DNA from: Actinomycetaceae bacterium zg-1166
GTDB taxonomy: Bacteria > Actinomycetota > Actinomycetes > Actinomycetales > Actinomycetaceae
Direction: 5' to 3'
Assembly (NCBI GenBank): GCA_015679245.1
Contig: CP064953.1
Coordinates: forward strand, 372,001-436,000
Length of the DNA stretch: 64,000 nt
Below are positions 53,528-63,491 of this stretch, one piece after another. The notes beneath the pieces are model-generated. The model saw only the letters and a list, made by a program, of their open reading frames with translations. It had not been told where the DNA came from and searched no databases. Every line of letters starts with the position of its first letter. Position 1 is the first letter of the stretch. Position numbers and translations under genes: made by a program.

Positions 53528-54970
53528 GTGGCTAGTACTACAGCCGAGAAGGGTTCGGCCTTCTCAATCGAAGAAACCGGAATTGAGGTCGTCAAGGATG
53601 AGGAGCGCAAGGGTAAGCCCTCGGATCTTTTCTGGCCTTGGTTTGCCGCAAATATTTCTGTCCTCGCAGTACCGTGGGGCGCATGGATCCTCGGCTTCGG
53701 CATTTCCTTCATGCAGGCAGTGCTCGTGGCCGTTGTTGGCACGATCCTGTCCTTCCTACTCGTCGGCGTTATCGCTATCGCAGGTAAGCGCGGCGGTGCG
53801 CCCACTCTGACCCTCTCACGTGCTCCCTTCGGCGTGATTGGAAACGGCCTTCCAGGCATCGTCTCCTATCTGCTCACTGTAGGTTGGGAGATTGTCCTCG
53901 TCGTCAATGCAACCTTGGCGACGAACACCGTGGCTGTGCGCATGGGTGCTCCAGATTCTCACGTGACGAAGATTGCCGCCTTCCTCGTGGTTGTCGGCGT
54001 TGTCGTCTTTGCCGGTATCTTGGGTTTCGACTTCATTATGAAGATCCAAACGTGGCTCACGATCATCCTTGGTGTTATTACGGTGGGATACATCGTCCTT
54101 ACCTTCAAAGAAATCGACATGAGTGCCGTTACCTCCATCGAGGGCGGGGATTGGAAGGCCGTTCTCGGTGCCATGATTATGCTCATGACGGGTCTAGGGC
54201 TTGGCTGGGTCAATTGTGCAGCTGATTACTCGCGTTACCTTCCCCGTTCGGCTTCCGGCAAAGGCATTGTAGGCTGGACGACCTTCGCTTCTTCGGCAGC
54301 CCCAATCGTCCTCATCTTCTACGGCCTTCTCCTTGCCGGGTCGAACGAAGAAATTGCGGCCGGGGTAGACGCGGATCCGATTGGAACCCTGGCCAACATG
54401 TTGCCAACCGGATTCCTCCTCCTCTTCATCTTGGTGACTATGGGTGGCCTCATCTCGGGTGCGGTTCTCGACATTTATTCCTCGGGTCTTACGCTGCTCT
54501 CGCTCGGTATTCCGATCAAACGTTGGCAGGCCGTGCTCCTTGATGGCATTCTCATGATTCTTGGCACCATCTGGATTGTGTGGTTCGCCGGAGATTTCAT
54601 TGGCCCCTTCCAAGCATTCCTCATCACTCTTGGTGTACCGATTGCCGCGTGGGCTGGCATCTTCGTAGGCGACCTTATTCTTCGCAAGAAGGATTACGAC
54701 GAGACTGATCTCTTCACCCCCTCGGGTCGCTATGGAGCTGTGAACTGGGTAAATGTGCTTGGTATGCTCGCTCTCACCGTGATCGGCTGGGGTTTGGTGA
54801 CCTCATACGTTGATGGCTTCACCTGGCAGGGATATCTCTTTAGCCCCCTCCACCTCGATGTAGAGCTGTGGGGTGGTACTTCTATTGGAGTTCTCGTCGC
54901 CCTCGTTGGTGGTATCCTCGTCGGATTCCTTGGTGTTGGCCGGATCCGCAAACAGGAGACTCATGATTGA
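53528..54970 (+). CDS. NCS1-family purine/cytosine permease
   Basis: 480 aa with twelve predicted transmembrane helices. FWPWFAANISVLAVPWGAWILGFGISFMQA is TM1, and LSRAPFGVIGNGLPGIVSYLLTVGWEIVLV follows as in CodB/PurP-like NCS1 transporters. GWVNCAADYSRYLPRSASGKGIVGWTTFAS is the central signature. It imports a nucleobase or related compound with H+ or Na+; the exact substrate is not predictable. GTG 53528 has AGGAG 5 nt upstream. It is cotranscribed with the phosphorylase, which suggests that a transported nucleobase or nucleoside is metabolised by it. Confidence 0.9.
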   Translation: MASTTAEKGSAFSIEETGIEVVKDEERKGKPSDLFWPWFAANISVLAVPWGAWILGFGISFMQAVLVAVVGTILSFLLVGVIAIAGKRGGAPTLTLSRAPFGVIGNGLPGIVSYLLTVGWEIVLVVNATLATNTVAVRMGAPDSHVTKIAAFLVVVGVVVFAGILGFDFIMKIQTWLTIILGVITVGYIVLTFKEIDMSAVTSIEGGDWKAVLGAMIMLMTGLGLGWVNCAADYSRYLPRSASGKGIVGWTTFASSAAPIVLIFYGLLLAGSNEEIAAGVDADPIGTLANMLPTGFLLLFILVTMGGLISGAVLDIYSSGLTLLSLGIPIKRWQAVLLDGILMILGTIWIVWFAGDFIGPFQAFLITLGVPIAAWAGIFVGDLILRKKDYDETDLFTPSGRYGAVNWVNVLGMLALTVIGWGLVTSYVDGFTWQGYLFSPLHLDVELWGGTSIGVLVALVGGILVGFLGVGRIRKQETHD

Positions 54971-55012
54971 GATGCTCTGAGGCTCGTACCTTAGCCTTGG
55001 GTCAAGGACTGC

Positions 55013-55054
55013 TATTATCACAGGGTGTGTCGCTCATCTGAGCGGCGCGCCCTG
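55013..55054 (+). promoter_or_regulatory. Putative promoter with 5' hairpin upstream of ftsK
   Basis: TATTAT at 55013-55018 is followed at once by a 16-bp stem (55021-55036 with 55039-55054) closed by a tiny loop, with three G-U pairs that only form in plus-strand RNA. It may instead be the end of the permease mRNA. Confidence 0.4.
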
Positions 55055-55076
55055 TGTGTGTAAGAACCGTGAAAGA

Positions 55077-55088
55077 TATGGTTTTTTT
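55077..55088 (+). promoter_or_regulatory. Leaderless promoter -10 candidate (TATGGT) of ftsK
   Basis: TATGGT at 55077-55082, then six T and GTG 55089. It fits the 6-nt rule seen elsewhere in the window. Confidence 0.45.
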
Positions 55089-57956
55089 GTGAGTCCTCGA
55101 ATACGAAAAGACGAACCCGCCAAGAAGAAATCTTCGGTGCCTCAACGTGAGGTTCCTTTAGAGCGCCCTCCTCTCACCGGCCTTAAACGAGATGCTGTTG
55201 CGCTCGTACTTGTGGCGTTGGCGACCGTCATCGCTCTGCGCGAATGGTTCAATCTTTCGGGGATCCTCGGTGGAATCATCCACCACGCCACTGCCGGAGT
55301 GGTAGGTGTGCTTTCCGTCTGTGTACCCCTTCTCCTTCTGCTCGCTTCGATCCAGTTCTTCCGTGCGGCACCGCGCCCGGCGAATCGACGCCTTACGCTG
55401 GGAGTTTTTGTGATCGTTGTGGGCGTAACTGCCCTTCTCCATATCTTTCTTAACCCTCCGCGCCCTGTGGATGATTTCTCTGGGGTCGAAGGAGCTGGTG
55501 GTCTCGTGGGCTGGGCGATCGGAGGTACGTTCTCCGTACTCTTCTCCGCCTACGGCGCGGTGCCGATCCTCATTCTTGTTATCATCTTCGCAATTCTCTA
55601 CATGTCGAATATGACACTGCGGGAAATATGGCAGCGTCTGGGGGGTCGGCGCAGCGGCAGGTACCGTTCCAGCGAGAGTGGAACAGGTGAGGACAGGCCT
55701 GGGGTAGCTAACCGTGGAGCCTCAGCTTCTATCCCCTACGATCAGGCACATGAGATTGACGAAACCAGTGGGCAGACAAAGATCCTCGATAGGCGCCGTC
55801 GCAAATACGACTCGGCTGGTGAAGGAGAAAACGGAGTAGAGACATTCGCGCTAGAAGCTCAGCCTGGTGACGAACTCGCTACTGAATCTCTTCACAATCA
55901 GCGTGGCCTCTTTGGACGCAAGAAGCGCAGTGGCCATGAAAGTCGTGGTGTCGAGGGTAGCGAACATGCTGGGTCTGCCGGAGTGCCAGGTGATGAGGGT
56001 GTGGGAGGTACCCAGACGAGTATTCCCACCCAGGAGGTACAAGCTGGTTCTACGCTTTCTGGCCTGACACTGCGTGGTGTAACAGCCCAGAATGGCGCAC
56101 ACGCAGGAGGAGGCGAGCGCGCAGGGCGTACTTCAGGGCGGAGTGTTCGTGAGGGAGAATCAACCTCAAACGAGGCTTCCACCTCACGAGAGGAGAGTTG
56201 TGAGGAGAGCCCACGCCAACTCCTCCTGGATCCAAACGTGACCTACGAACTTCCTCCACTTACCGATCTTAAGGTTGGTCAGCCTCATAAGGAGCGCACA
56301 GAGGCCAACGACCGTGTGGTTGCTCAACTCACCCAGGTGTTCACTGATTTTGGTGTGGATGCACACGTAGTGGGATTCTCGCGCGGGCCTACAGTCACCC
56401 AGTATGAAGTGGAACTTGGCCCAGGTGTAAAAGTGGAGCGTATCGGTGCTCTCTCGAAGAACATCGCCTACGCTGTAGCCTCGGCTGATGTGCGGATTCT
56501 TTCGCCGATTCCTGGAAAGTCGGCTGTGGGAATTGAGATTCCCAACCAGGATCGCGAGACAGTGCTTCTAGGAGACGTGCTGCGTTCAGGCGCGGCTCTC
56601 AAAGCTACCCATCCCCTCACCGTAGGAGTGGGAAAAAACGTCCAGGGTAAATTCGTCGTAGCGAATCTTGCGAAGATGCCGCACCTACTTGTGGCTGGCG
56701 CAACGGGGGCTGGAAAATCCTCGTTCATTAACTCAATGATTACCTCGGTGATGGTGCGCGCCACCCCTGATGAGGTACGCATGATCCTCGTGGATCCCAA
56801 GCGTGTGGAATTGACGATCTACGCAGGAATTCCTCATCTCATCACCCCGATTATCACAAACCCGAAGAAGGCAGCCGAAGCTCTTGAATGGGTGGTGAAA
56901 GAAATGGATGCGCGCTACGACGATATGGCTGCCTACCATTTCAAAAACATCAACGATTTCAACGAGGCGGTACGTGCGGGAACTGTTGTCGCCCACGATC
57001 CGGGTCGCACCCTTCAGCCCTATCCGTATCTTCTTGTGGTAGTTGACGAACTCGCTGACCTCATGATGGTGGCTCCTCGTGATGTGGAAGCCTCGATTCA
57101 GCGCATCACACAGCTTGCGCGCGCTGCTGGTATCCACCTTGTATTGGCCACGCAGCGCCCTTCGGTGGATATCGTCACAGGTGTTATCAAGGCGAATATC
57201 CCTTCGCGCTTGGCCTTTATGACCTCTTCACTTGTCGATTCGCGCACAATTCTCGATCAGTCGGGTGCAGAGAAACTTATCGGACAAGGCGATGCACTCT
57301 TCCTTCCCGCTGGGGCTTCTAAGCCGATTCGACTCCAGGGCGCCTGGGTGGATGAGAGCGAAATTGAAGAGGTCGTGGCGCATGTCAAAAGCCAGCTTGA
57401 GGCACATTACCGTGAGGATTTTGAGGAAGCGAGTGCCCAGAAGAAACAACGCGAGGAGATCGGTGAAGATCTGGAGATGCTTCTCCAGGCCGCTGAAATC
57501 GTGATTACCACTCAGTTCGGTTCTACTTCGATGCTTCAGCGCAAACTCAGGATGGGCTTTGCTAAGGCTGGGCGCATGATGGATCTTCTCGAACAGTACG
57601 AGATCGTGGGACCTTCTGAAGGGTCGAAGGCTCGCGAGGTTCTTGTGTCTCCCGATAACGTGGAGGCGGCACTTGCACTTCTGCGTGGGGAACGCGCTTC
57701 TTTGGATGAGGCCGAGGAACGTGAGGAGGAAACCGGCGTTTCTGAGTTTGAGAGCGAGGATACTCCCTACGATGAGGCTTTCAACGCAGATTCTCCAGCG
57801 TGGGCTACCTCTGATTCTATGCCGACGATCGTCGATCGCTATGCCAGTGACCCCCTGGAGGAAACGGAGTCTACGGCGACAAAGTGGTACGACGACGAGG
57901 ACGACAGTGAAGGTGAATCTGGCGAGGATGCGTGGCAACTCACCGGGCGGCGCTAA
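55089..57956 (+). CDS. ftsK: DNA translocase FtsK
   Basis: 955 aa from GTG 55089; GTG 55056 is an in-frame alternative 11 codons upstream. Four N-terminal transmembrane helices lie between residues about 45 and 185. A charged, Glu/Gly-rich linker runs to about residue 375. The RecA-like motor has Walker [17 protein letters not shown] and Walker [13 protein letters not shown], then [24 protein letters not shown]. The C-terminal gamma winged helix ([33 protein letters not shown]) reads the polar DNA signals, and an acidic tail of about 90 residues follows. It pumps chromosome ends through the closing septum. Confidence 0.96.
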   Translation: MSPRIRKDEPAKKKSSVPQREVPLERPPLTGLKRDAVALVLVALATVIALREWFNLSGILGGIIHHATAGVVGVLSVCVPLLLLLASIQFFRAAPRPANRRLTLGVFVIVVGVTALLHIFLNPPRPVDDFSGVEGAGGLVGWAIGGTFSVLFSAYGAVPILILVIIFAILYMSNMTLREIWQRLGGRRSGRYRSSESGTGEDRPGVANRGASASIPYDQAHEIDETSGQTKILDRRRRKYDSAGEGENGVETFALEAQPGDELATESLHNQRGLFGRKKRSGHESRGVEGSEHAGSAGVPGDEGVGGTQTSIPTQEVQAGSTLSGLTLRGVTAQNGAHAGGGERAGRTSGRSVREGESTSNEASTSREESCEESPRQLLLDPNVTYELPPLTDLKVGQPHKERTEANDRVVAQLTQVFTDFGVDAHVVGFSRGPTVTQYEVELGPGVKVERIGALSKNIAYAVASADVRILSPIPGKSAVGIEIPNQDRETVLLGDVLRSGAALKATHPLTVGVGKNVQGKFVVANLAKMPHLLVAGATGAGKSSFINSMITSVMVRATPDEVRMILVDPKRVELTIYAGIPHLITPIITNPKKAAEALEWVVKEMDARYDDMAAYHFKNINDFNEAVRAGTVVAHDPGRTLQPYPYLLVVVDELADLMMVAPRDVEASIQRITQLARAAGIHLVLATQRPSVDIVTGVIKANIPSRLAFMTSSLVDSRTILDQSGAEKLIGQGDALFLPAGASKPIRLQGAWVDESEIEEVVAHVKSQLEAHYREDFEEASAQKKQREEIGEDLEMLLQAAEIVITTQFGSTSMLQRKLRMGFAKAGRMMDLLEQYEIVGPSEGSKAREVLVSPDNVEAALALLRGERASLDEAEEREEETGVSEFESEDTPYDEAFNADSPAWATSDSMPTIVDRYASDPLEETESTATKWYDDEDDSEGESGEDAWQLTGRR

Positions 57957-59260
57957 CGGCGCACAGCCTCTTTCGTCACTGAGATGAGTGTGGAGGCTGG
58001 AGTGGGGGCTGTTGTGCGCTCAACTGAACCATCCGCAGCCATGAGAGGATAGGTGACGTCGGCGCGCGCCTGGATTTGGGCGGGGGTGAGGCTCATACCT
58101 TCACTACTATTACCGGCCAGGAGGTCGCTGAGCACAAAAAGGTGATCTGTGCGGGTGTCTTGAGTGATTGCCGTCCATTCGAGATTGCTCACATGAGCTG
58201 AGCCTTCGGGTGGCACATCTACCGTGGCTGTTGTGAGCAGACCGGTTGTGACCCGATAACCATGGTTCTCGATCGTCTGACCAGAGATCATATTCCCCAT
58301 TGACCACACGACCCACATGCCATTGTCTCCTGGGCCACCATCGATCTTGGCGACAGGTTCAGGCACATGGGAGTGATTTCCGAAGACGAGATCTATCGCT
58401 CCTGAAGCGGCAAGCTGAGCAGCGATATCTTTCTGTTCCTCGATGGGCTGAGAAACGTATTCAGTTCCCCAATGCATAGAGAGAACCACAAGATCCGCGC
58501 CAGCTTCGCGAGCTGCGCGGGCATCAGCTACGAGATCGTCAATTGAGCGATGTCCGAGGGGACCGACAACGTTCCAGGAAAATGGAGCCTTCGCTGGGAT
58601 CGGAATGCCGTTGGTGAGAGTGGTGGCAGAAAGGTGCGCGATCTTCACATTGCGCCCACCAGCTTGGAGCGTATAGAAGGTGATGAGGTGGGATTCTTCT
58701 TCGGTTCGTGCTGTACCGGCATGGCCAAGGCCTGCGGCATCGAGAGTATCGAGAGTGGAAGTGACACCGGCAAAGCCCCGATCCATTGAGTGATTTGTAG
58801 CCAATGCGCAGCCGTCCCAGCCGAGGGTTTTAAGAGAAGTAGCGATCTGCGCAGGAGAACCAAACATAGGGTAGTTGGAGGGTTTTTCTCCAGGTGGGAC
58901 GATGGGAACCTCAAGGCCACACAGTGCGAGGTCAGCTCCTTCAATCCAGGGGGAAATTCCAGCAAAGAGTGGCGTGTAATCGTAGGTATCCCCACTTCTG
59001 GCAGCTTCATTGACCGAGAGATGGAGGAGAATATCCCCTCCGGCAAGAATTGAAAGGCGAGATGCCGTGGCAGTAGGGGTGGGTGTAGGTGAGGGGTCTG
59101 TGTGCACACGTGCAGTGGCCTCGGTGGAGGGCGAGATAAGAGGAGTCTCGTGTGTAGCGCTAGTACAGCTTGCTAAAGAAAGAGCTGAAGCAAGGGAAGC
59201 GAGGCAGGTGAGGAGGCGTAAACGAGGCCTTGGCGACTTTGCGTGAGACGAGGTGTGCAT
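57953..59260 (-). CDS. CapA-family lipoprotein (poly-gamma-glutamate/polysaccharide-type metallophosphatase fold)
   Basis: 435 aa. The signal peptide ends in a lipobox-like LASC near residue 32, followed by a Pro/Thr linker, so it should be lipid-anchored outside the membrane. The CapA domain has [50 protein letters not shown] and [13 protein letters not shown], the metal-binding Asp/Asn/His blocks of the PgsA/CapA metallophosphatase-like fold. Such proteins are linked to capsule or poly-glutamate export, but no capBC is nearby, so the role is open. TAATAT lies 7 nt before ATG 59260. The stop overlaps the end of ftsK by 4 nt (convergent). Confidence 0.88.
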   Translation of the reverse strand: MHTSSHAKSPRPRLRLLTCLASLASALSLASCTSATHETPLISPSTEATARVHTDPSPTPTPTATASRLSILAGGDILLHLSVNEAARSGDTYDYTPLFAGISPWIEGADLALCGLEVPIVPPGEKPSNYPMFGSPAQIATSLKTLGWDGCALATNHSMDRGFAGVTSTLDTLDAAGLGHAGTARTEEESHLITFYTLQAGGRNVKIAHLSATTLTNGIPIPAKAPFSWNVVGPLGHRSIDDLVADARAAREAGADLVVLSMHWGTEYVSQPIEEQKDIAAQLAASGAIDLVFGNHSHVPEPVAKIDGGPGDNGMWVVWSMGNMISGQTIENHGYRVTTGLLTTATVDVPPEGSAHVSNLEWTAITQDTRTDHLFVLSDLLAGNSSEGMSLTPAQIQARADVTYPLMAADGSVERTTAPTPASTLISVTKEAVRR

Positions 59261-59273
59261 ATCTCATATATTA
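59261..59273 (-). promoter_or_regulatory. Leaderless promoter -10 (TAATAT) of the CapA gene
   Basis: TAATAT on the minus strand at 59268-59273, 7 nt before ATG 59260. Confidence 0.6.
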
Positions 59274-59282
59274 CGGACGGAC

Positions 59283-59356
59283 GAAGTTTTGCACGAACTT
59301 CATATGGAGTTCTGGCAGCGTGAGCTGCCTCTGGCGCACTACCTGGGATACCCAGG
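59283..59356. promoter_or_regulatory. Two inverted repeats in the capA-pgsA divergent promoter region
   Basis: GAAGTT-N7-AACTTC (59283-59301) and CCTGGG-ATA-CCCAGG (59342-59356) are both perfect. The first lies just upstream of the CapA -10 and could be an operator. Confidence 0.35.
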
Positions 59357-59402
59357 GTTTCTGGGTTGGGCGTGGCTCGGGCAGACTCTGGTATCAAGCT
59401 AT

Positions 59403-59414
59403 TAGGCTGGAATT
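59403..59414 (+). promoter_or_regulatory. Leaderless promoter -10 (TAGGCT) of pgsA
   Basis: TAGGCT at 59403-59408, 6 nt before GTG 59415. Confidence 0.65.
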
Positions 59415-60002
59415 GTGACCTTGAAACCGCGGGGGCAAGGTGAGGCCCCACTTTTCAATATCGCCAATGTTCTGACGATGCTTCGCCTCGTGCTTGTGCC
59501 CGTATTCGTGGCTATCTACTGGGTTGATACCCCTGGCCACGCCTGGAGTGCGTGGTTTGTCTTCGCTGTGGCTGCCGCGACTGATAAAGCTGATGGTTAT
59601 CTTGCGCGTAGCCGCGGCCTCATCACAAATTTCGGGAAACTTGCAGATTCGATCGCCGATAAAGCTCTCATTTGCGCGGCGCTCATTCTTCTCTCACTTC
59701 ATGGGCACTTGTGGTGGTGGGTCACGATCCTTATGATCGGGCGCGAGTTTGCTATTACTGCAATGCGTATGGTGGTTGTCAAGAAGAAAGTTATGGCAGC
59801 TGGACGTGGCGGTAAGATCAAAATGATGCTTCAATCCTTTGGAATTGCCGGGCTTCTTATCCCGTGGATGAGTTTCCTCCCAGAACCAGCTGCACTAGCA
59901 TTGATCTGGACGTCCTACGCTTTGCTCGCCGGAGCGCTTATCTTTTCCCTCACTTCTGCCTGTGAGTATGTGCGTGAGGCTGCTGCAATCTCACGTAGGT
60001 AG
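59415..60002 (+). CDS. pgsA: CDP-diacylglycerol-glycerol-3-phosphate 3-phosphatidyltransferase
   Basis: 195 aa membrane enzyme that makes phosphatidylglycerophosphate from CDP-diacylglycerol, downstream of CdsA. The CDP-alcohol phosphotransferase motif is complete: ADGYLARSRG followed by LITNFGKLADSIADK (D-G-x2-A-R-x8-G-x3-D-x3-D). About five transmembrane helices. GTG 59415 gives the conserved FNIANVLTMLRLVLVPVF N-terminus. Followed 5 nt later by cinA, as in mycobacteria (pgsA3 region). Confidence 0.93.
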   Translation: MTLKPRGQGEAPLFNIANVLTMLRLVLVPVFVAIYWVDTPGHAWSAWFVFAVAAATDKADGYLARSRGLITNFGKLADSIADKALICAALILLSLHGHLWWWVTILMIGREFAITAMRMVVVKKKVMAAGRGGKIKMMLQSFGIAGLLIPWMSFLPEPAALALIWTSYALLAGALIFSLTSACEYVREAAAISRR

Positions 60003-60007
60003 GACGA

Positions 60008-60481
60008 ATGAGTGCCACATTGGATCTTGTTCGAACTGCGGTCGTGGCACTTCGTGCGCGTGGTTTCACTTTGGCTGTAGCTGAATCTCTAACGGGTGGA
60101 GCGCTTGCTTCAGCGATTGTCGAAGTTTCGGGAGTGTCGGATGTTTTTCGCGGAGGAGCGGTGAGCTACGCCACGGATGTGAAGTCCAGCGTTCTGGGAG
60201 TGAGTGAGGAAAGACTTGCGCAGACAGGGCCTGTAGATCGAGAAGTTGCTCTTGAGATGGCTCGCGGTGCGTGCCGACTCTTTCGCGCTGATGTCGCAAT
60301 GGCAACCACAGGGGTAGCCGGGCCAGGGCCTTCCGACGGACACCCGGCGGGTACCGTGTGGGTGGCTCTGTCGGGGAAAATTGGAGAAGAAGCCGTGGAG
60401 TTTCATTTCGAAGGTGGGCGAGCACAGGTGCGTGCGTGTGCTGTTGAAGCAGCACTCTCGCTTCTGCATAGTCGGATTTAA
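60008..60481 (+). CDS. cinA: CinA C-terminal domain protein (nicotinamide-nucleotide amidohydrolase type)
   Basis: 157 aa, only the amidohydrolase domain of CinA (PncC). LAVAESLTGGALASAIVEVSGVSDVFRGGAVSYATDVKSSVLGV and MATTGVAGPGPSDGHPAGTVWVAL are the signature blocks, and the Ser in AESLTGG is the nucleophile in characterised PncC. It recycles nicotinamide mononucleotide to nicotinic acid mononucleotide. The N-terminal MoCF domain is absent, normal for stand-alone PncC. ATG 60008 follows TAGGACGA, so translation is coupled to pgsA. Confidence 0.92.
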   Translation: MSATLDLVRTAVVALRARGFTLAVAESLTGGALASAIVEVSGVSDVFRGGAVSYATDVKSSVLGVSEERLAQTGPVDREVALEMARGACRLFRADVAMATTGVAGPGPSDGHPAGTVWVALSGKIGEEAVEFHFEGGRAQVRACAVEAALSLLHSRI

Positions 60482-60654
60482 GAGAGTGCCTGTTTTAAGA
60501 AAGTGTCTGTGGTGTACATGAGGGCGTAAGAAACAGAATATGCAGCTTCGTCTACCTTGGACATTCGCTGTGTGTGCAGATCGGGTTCATCTCTTGAACC
60601 TCCCAGACATTCTCCAGGAAGCTGTGGCAAGATGAGTTGCGAAAGAAAGGAATA

Positions 60655-60680
60655 CTTGAGTGAGTGGCGCTCAAGTTTTG
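60655..60680 (+). other. Hairpin with T-tract upstream of clgR
   Basis: CTTGAG (60655-60660) / CTCAAG (60670-60675) followed by TTTTGTTC. It could terminate pgsA-cinA or lie in the clgR leader. Confidence 0.4.
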
Positions 60681-60713
60681 TTCTGCTCTTGCGTGAAAAG
60701 GATGGGAATAACG

Positions 60714-61124
60714 ATGGCATCTGCAGCGTTGAATCCGATGATGAATATGGAACTACGCACCGGCGTTTCCCGGAAAGTGGATCTTGCACCCAAATCAGAG
60801 CATAGTGAGCAGGCTTTGCTCCGCCGCGAGCTTGGTGAAGTGCTGCGCGAATACCGTCAGCGTCAAGGCCGCACGCTTCGCGAGGTTTCTTCAGATGCAC
60901 GCGTCTCTTTGGGTTATCTCTCCGAGGTTGAACGCGGACAGAAGGAAGCCTCCTCTGAACTTCTCTCTTCGATCTGCCGCGCACTCAATGTGCCTTTGAG
61001 TCATGTACTTCGCCTTGTGGCTGACCGTGTGGACTTTGCCGAAGGGCGCATTCCACCGCACCTGCGCGTGCCGAACACCATCCCCGATGAACTTGTTCGT
61101 GCAGAGATGGCTAAGATCGCCTAA
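60714..61124 (+). CDS. clgR: ClgR-type helix-turn-helix transcriptional regulator
   Basis: 136 aa from ATG 60714 (AAAGGA about 11 nt upstream); in-frame starts at 60660 and 60702 exist. The Xre-type HTH runs from about residue 35 ([60 protein letters not shown]). The tail [19 protein letters not shown] is typical of ClgR. In other actinobacteria ClgR activates clpP, clpC and related proteolysis genes after stress. Its place after pgsA-cinA is the same as Rv2745c. A terminator follows. Confidence 0.88.
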   Translation: MASAALNPMMNMELRTGVSRKVDLAPKSEHSEQALLRRELGEVLREYRQRQGRTLREVSSDARVSLGYLSEVERGQKEASSELLSSICRALNVPLSHVLRLVADRVDFAEGRIPPHLRVPNTIPDELVRAEMAKIA

Positions 61125-61139
61125 ATTACTCGCAAAGGT

Positions 61140-61175
61140 GGGGCGGCTCGTGCTTCGGCGCAGCCGCCCTTTGTG
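61140..61175 (+). terminator. Terminator of clgR
   Basis: 8-bp perfect stem GGGCGGCT (61141-61148) / AGCCGCCC (61162-61169) with loop containing TTCGG, then TTTG. Confidence 0.75.
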
Positions 61176-61449
61176 CGTCTGAGGCGCTCTGGCGCTGACC
61201 TATACACGTTGAGTTACCCCGGCTCCTGCACACAGCGAGCTACACAGGGCGAACTACGCAAGGATCCGCACAAGGAAACCTGCACACGCGCCGAAGTACG
61301 CAGCGGCAGCACTATGGCGCAAGAAAATGGAGGAGAGAAAGTTTCAGTTTCAGCGGGAGGTGGTGTAGCTGGGAGAACCGTAGAATCGGGAATGTCCACT
61401 GCAAAGATCTGTGCGATAAAAGGAAGCGACAAAAGGAAAGGCGAGGCAA
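61176..61449 (+). other. Intergenic region between clgR and the DUF3046 gene
   Basis: About 275 bases. An open frame crosses it (61173-61457) but reads as low-complexity sequence without start signals. TAGAAT at 61381-61386 is a plausible -10 for the DUF3046 gene. Confidence 0.45.
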
Positions 61450-61686
61450 ATGCGTGAATCAGAATTCTGGAACGCAGTGGACTGGGTGTTTCCAGGAGGG
61501 CAAGGCCGCAACCTCGCCCAGGATCTCGTGCTTTCAAGTTTGGATGAACGCAGCCCCTGCGAAGCTATCGATGGCGGTGGCGATCCCCACGAGGTGTGGA
61601 TTGCGATGTGTGAGGCAATGGGGCTACCTGAGCGCTACCATTACATTCATCGCCTTAAGCCTGACGAGCGCGATTATCTCGCATAG
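61450..61686 (+). CDS. DUF3046 domain protein
   Basis: 78 aa. MRESEFWNAVDWVFPGGQGRNLAQDLVLSSLDERSPCEAIDGGGDPHEVWIAMCEAMGLPERYHYIHRL covers the whole DUF3046 domain, a small actinobacterial protein of unknown function. Elsewhere it commonly sits just before recA-recX (Rv2738c). Here guaB follows instead. ATG 61450 has a purine-rich AAGGAAAGGCGAGG upstream. Known length is about 65-80 aa, so it is complete. Confidence 0.85.
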   Translation: MRESEFWNAVDWVFPGGQGRNLAQDLVLSSLDERSPCEAIDGGGDPHEVWIAMCEAMGLPERYHYIHRLKPDERDYLA

Positions 61687-61924
61687 AAAGCGGCACGATC
61701 TTCTTCATCTCTTCTCGCCCGATGAACCTTACTGCTTCTCAGCTCATAGAGGATCTTCAAACCTTTATCTCGATTGACGATTCTGAAGTTGGTCACTCTT
61801 TGGTTCGTAGGGAGCTTCGCTCGGCTATCTTCTCGCTTCTTATCGGCCAGCACAGGTGGTACCACGTGTATCCGAGTAGAGTGAATGTAAGGCGCACCAC
61901 GCGAAGAGGTTGAGGAAGGCTCGC

Positions 61925-63451
<1,527 letters not shown>

Positions 63452-63491
63452 AGCGCGAGCACAGGTGAGGTTGTTCCTAAGCTAGCTCTCA

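Noticed and set aside
61173-61457. 94-aa open frame between clgR and the DUF3046 gene
   Set aside because: It starts inside the clgR terminator, has low-complexity Gly/Val/Ser sequence, no ribosome-binding site and overlaps DUF3046.
61722-61913. 63-aa open frame upstream of guaB
   Set aside because: No ribosome-binding site or family; it lies in the guaB upstream region, and the reverse-strand frame there is equally unconvincing.
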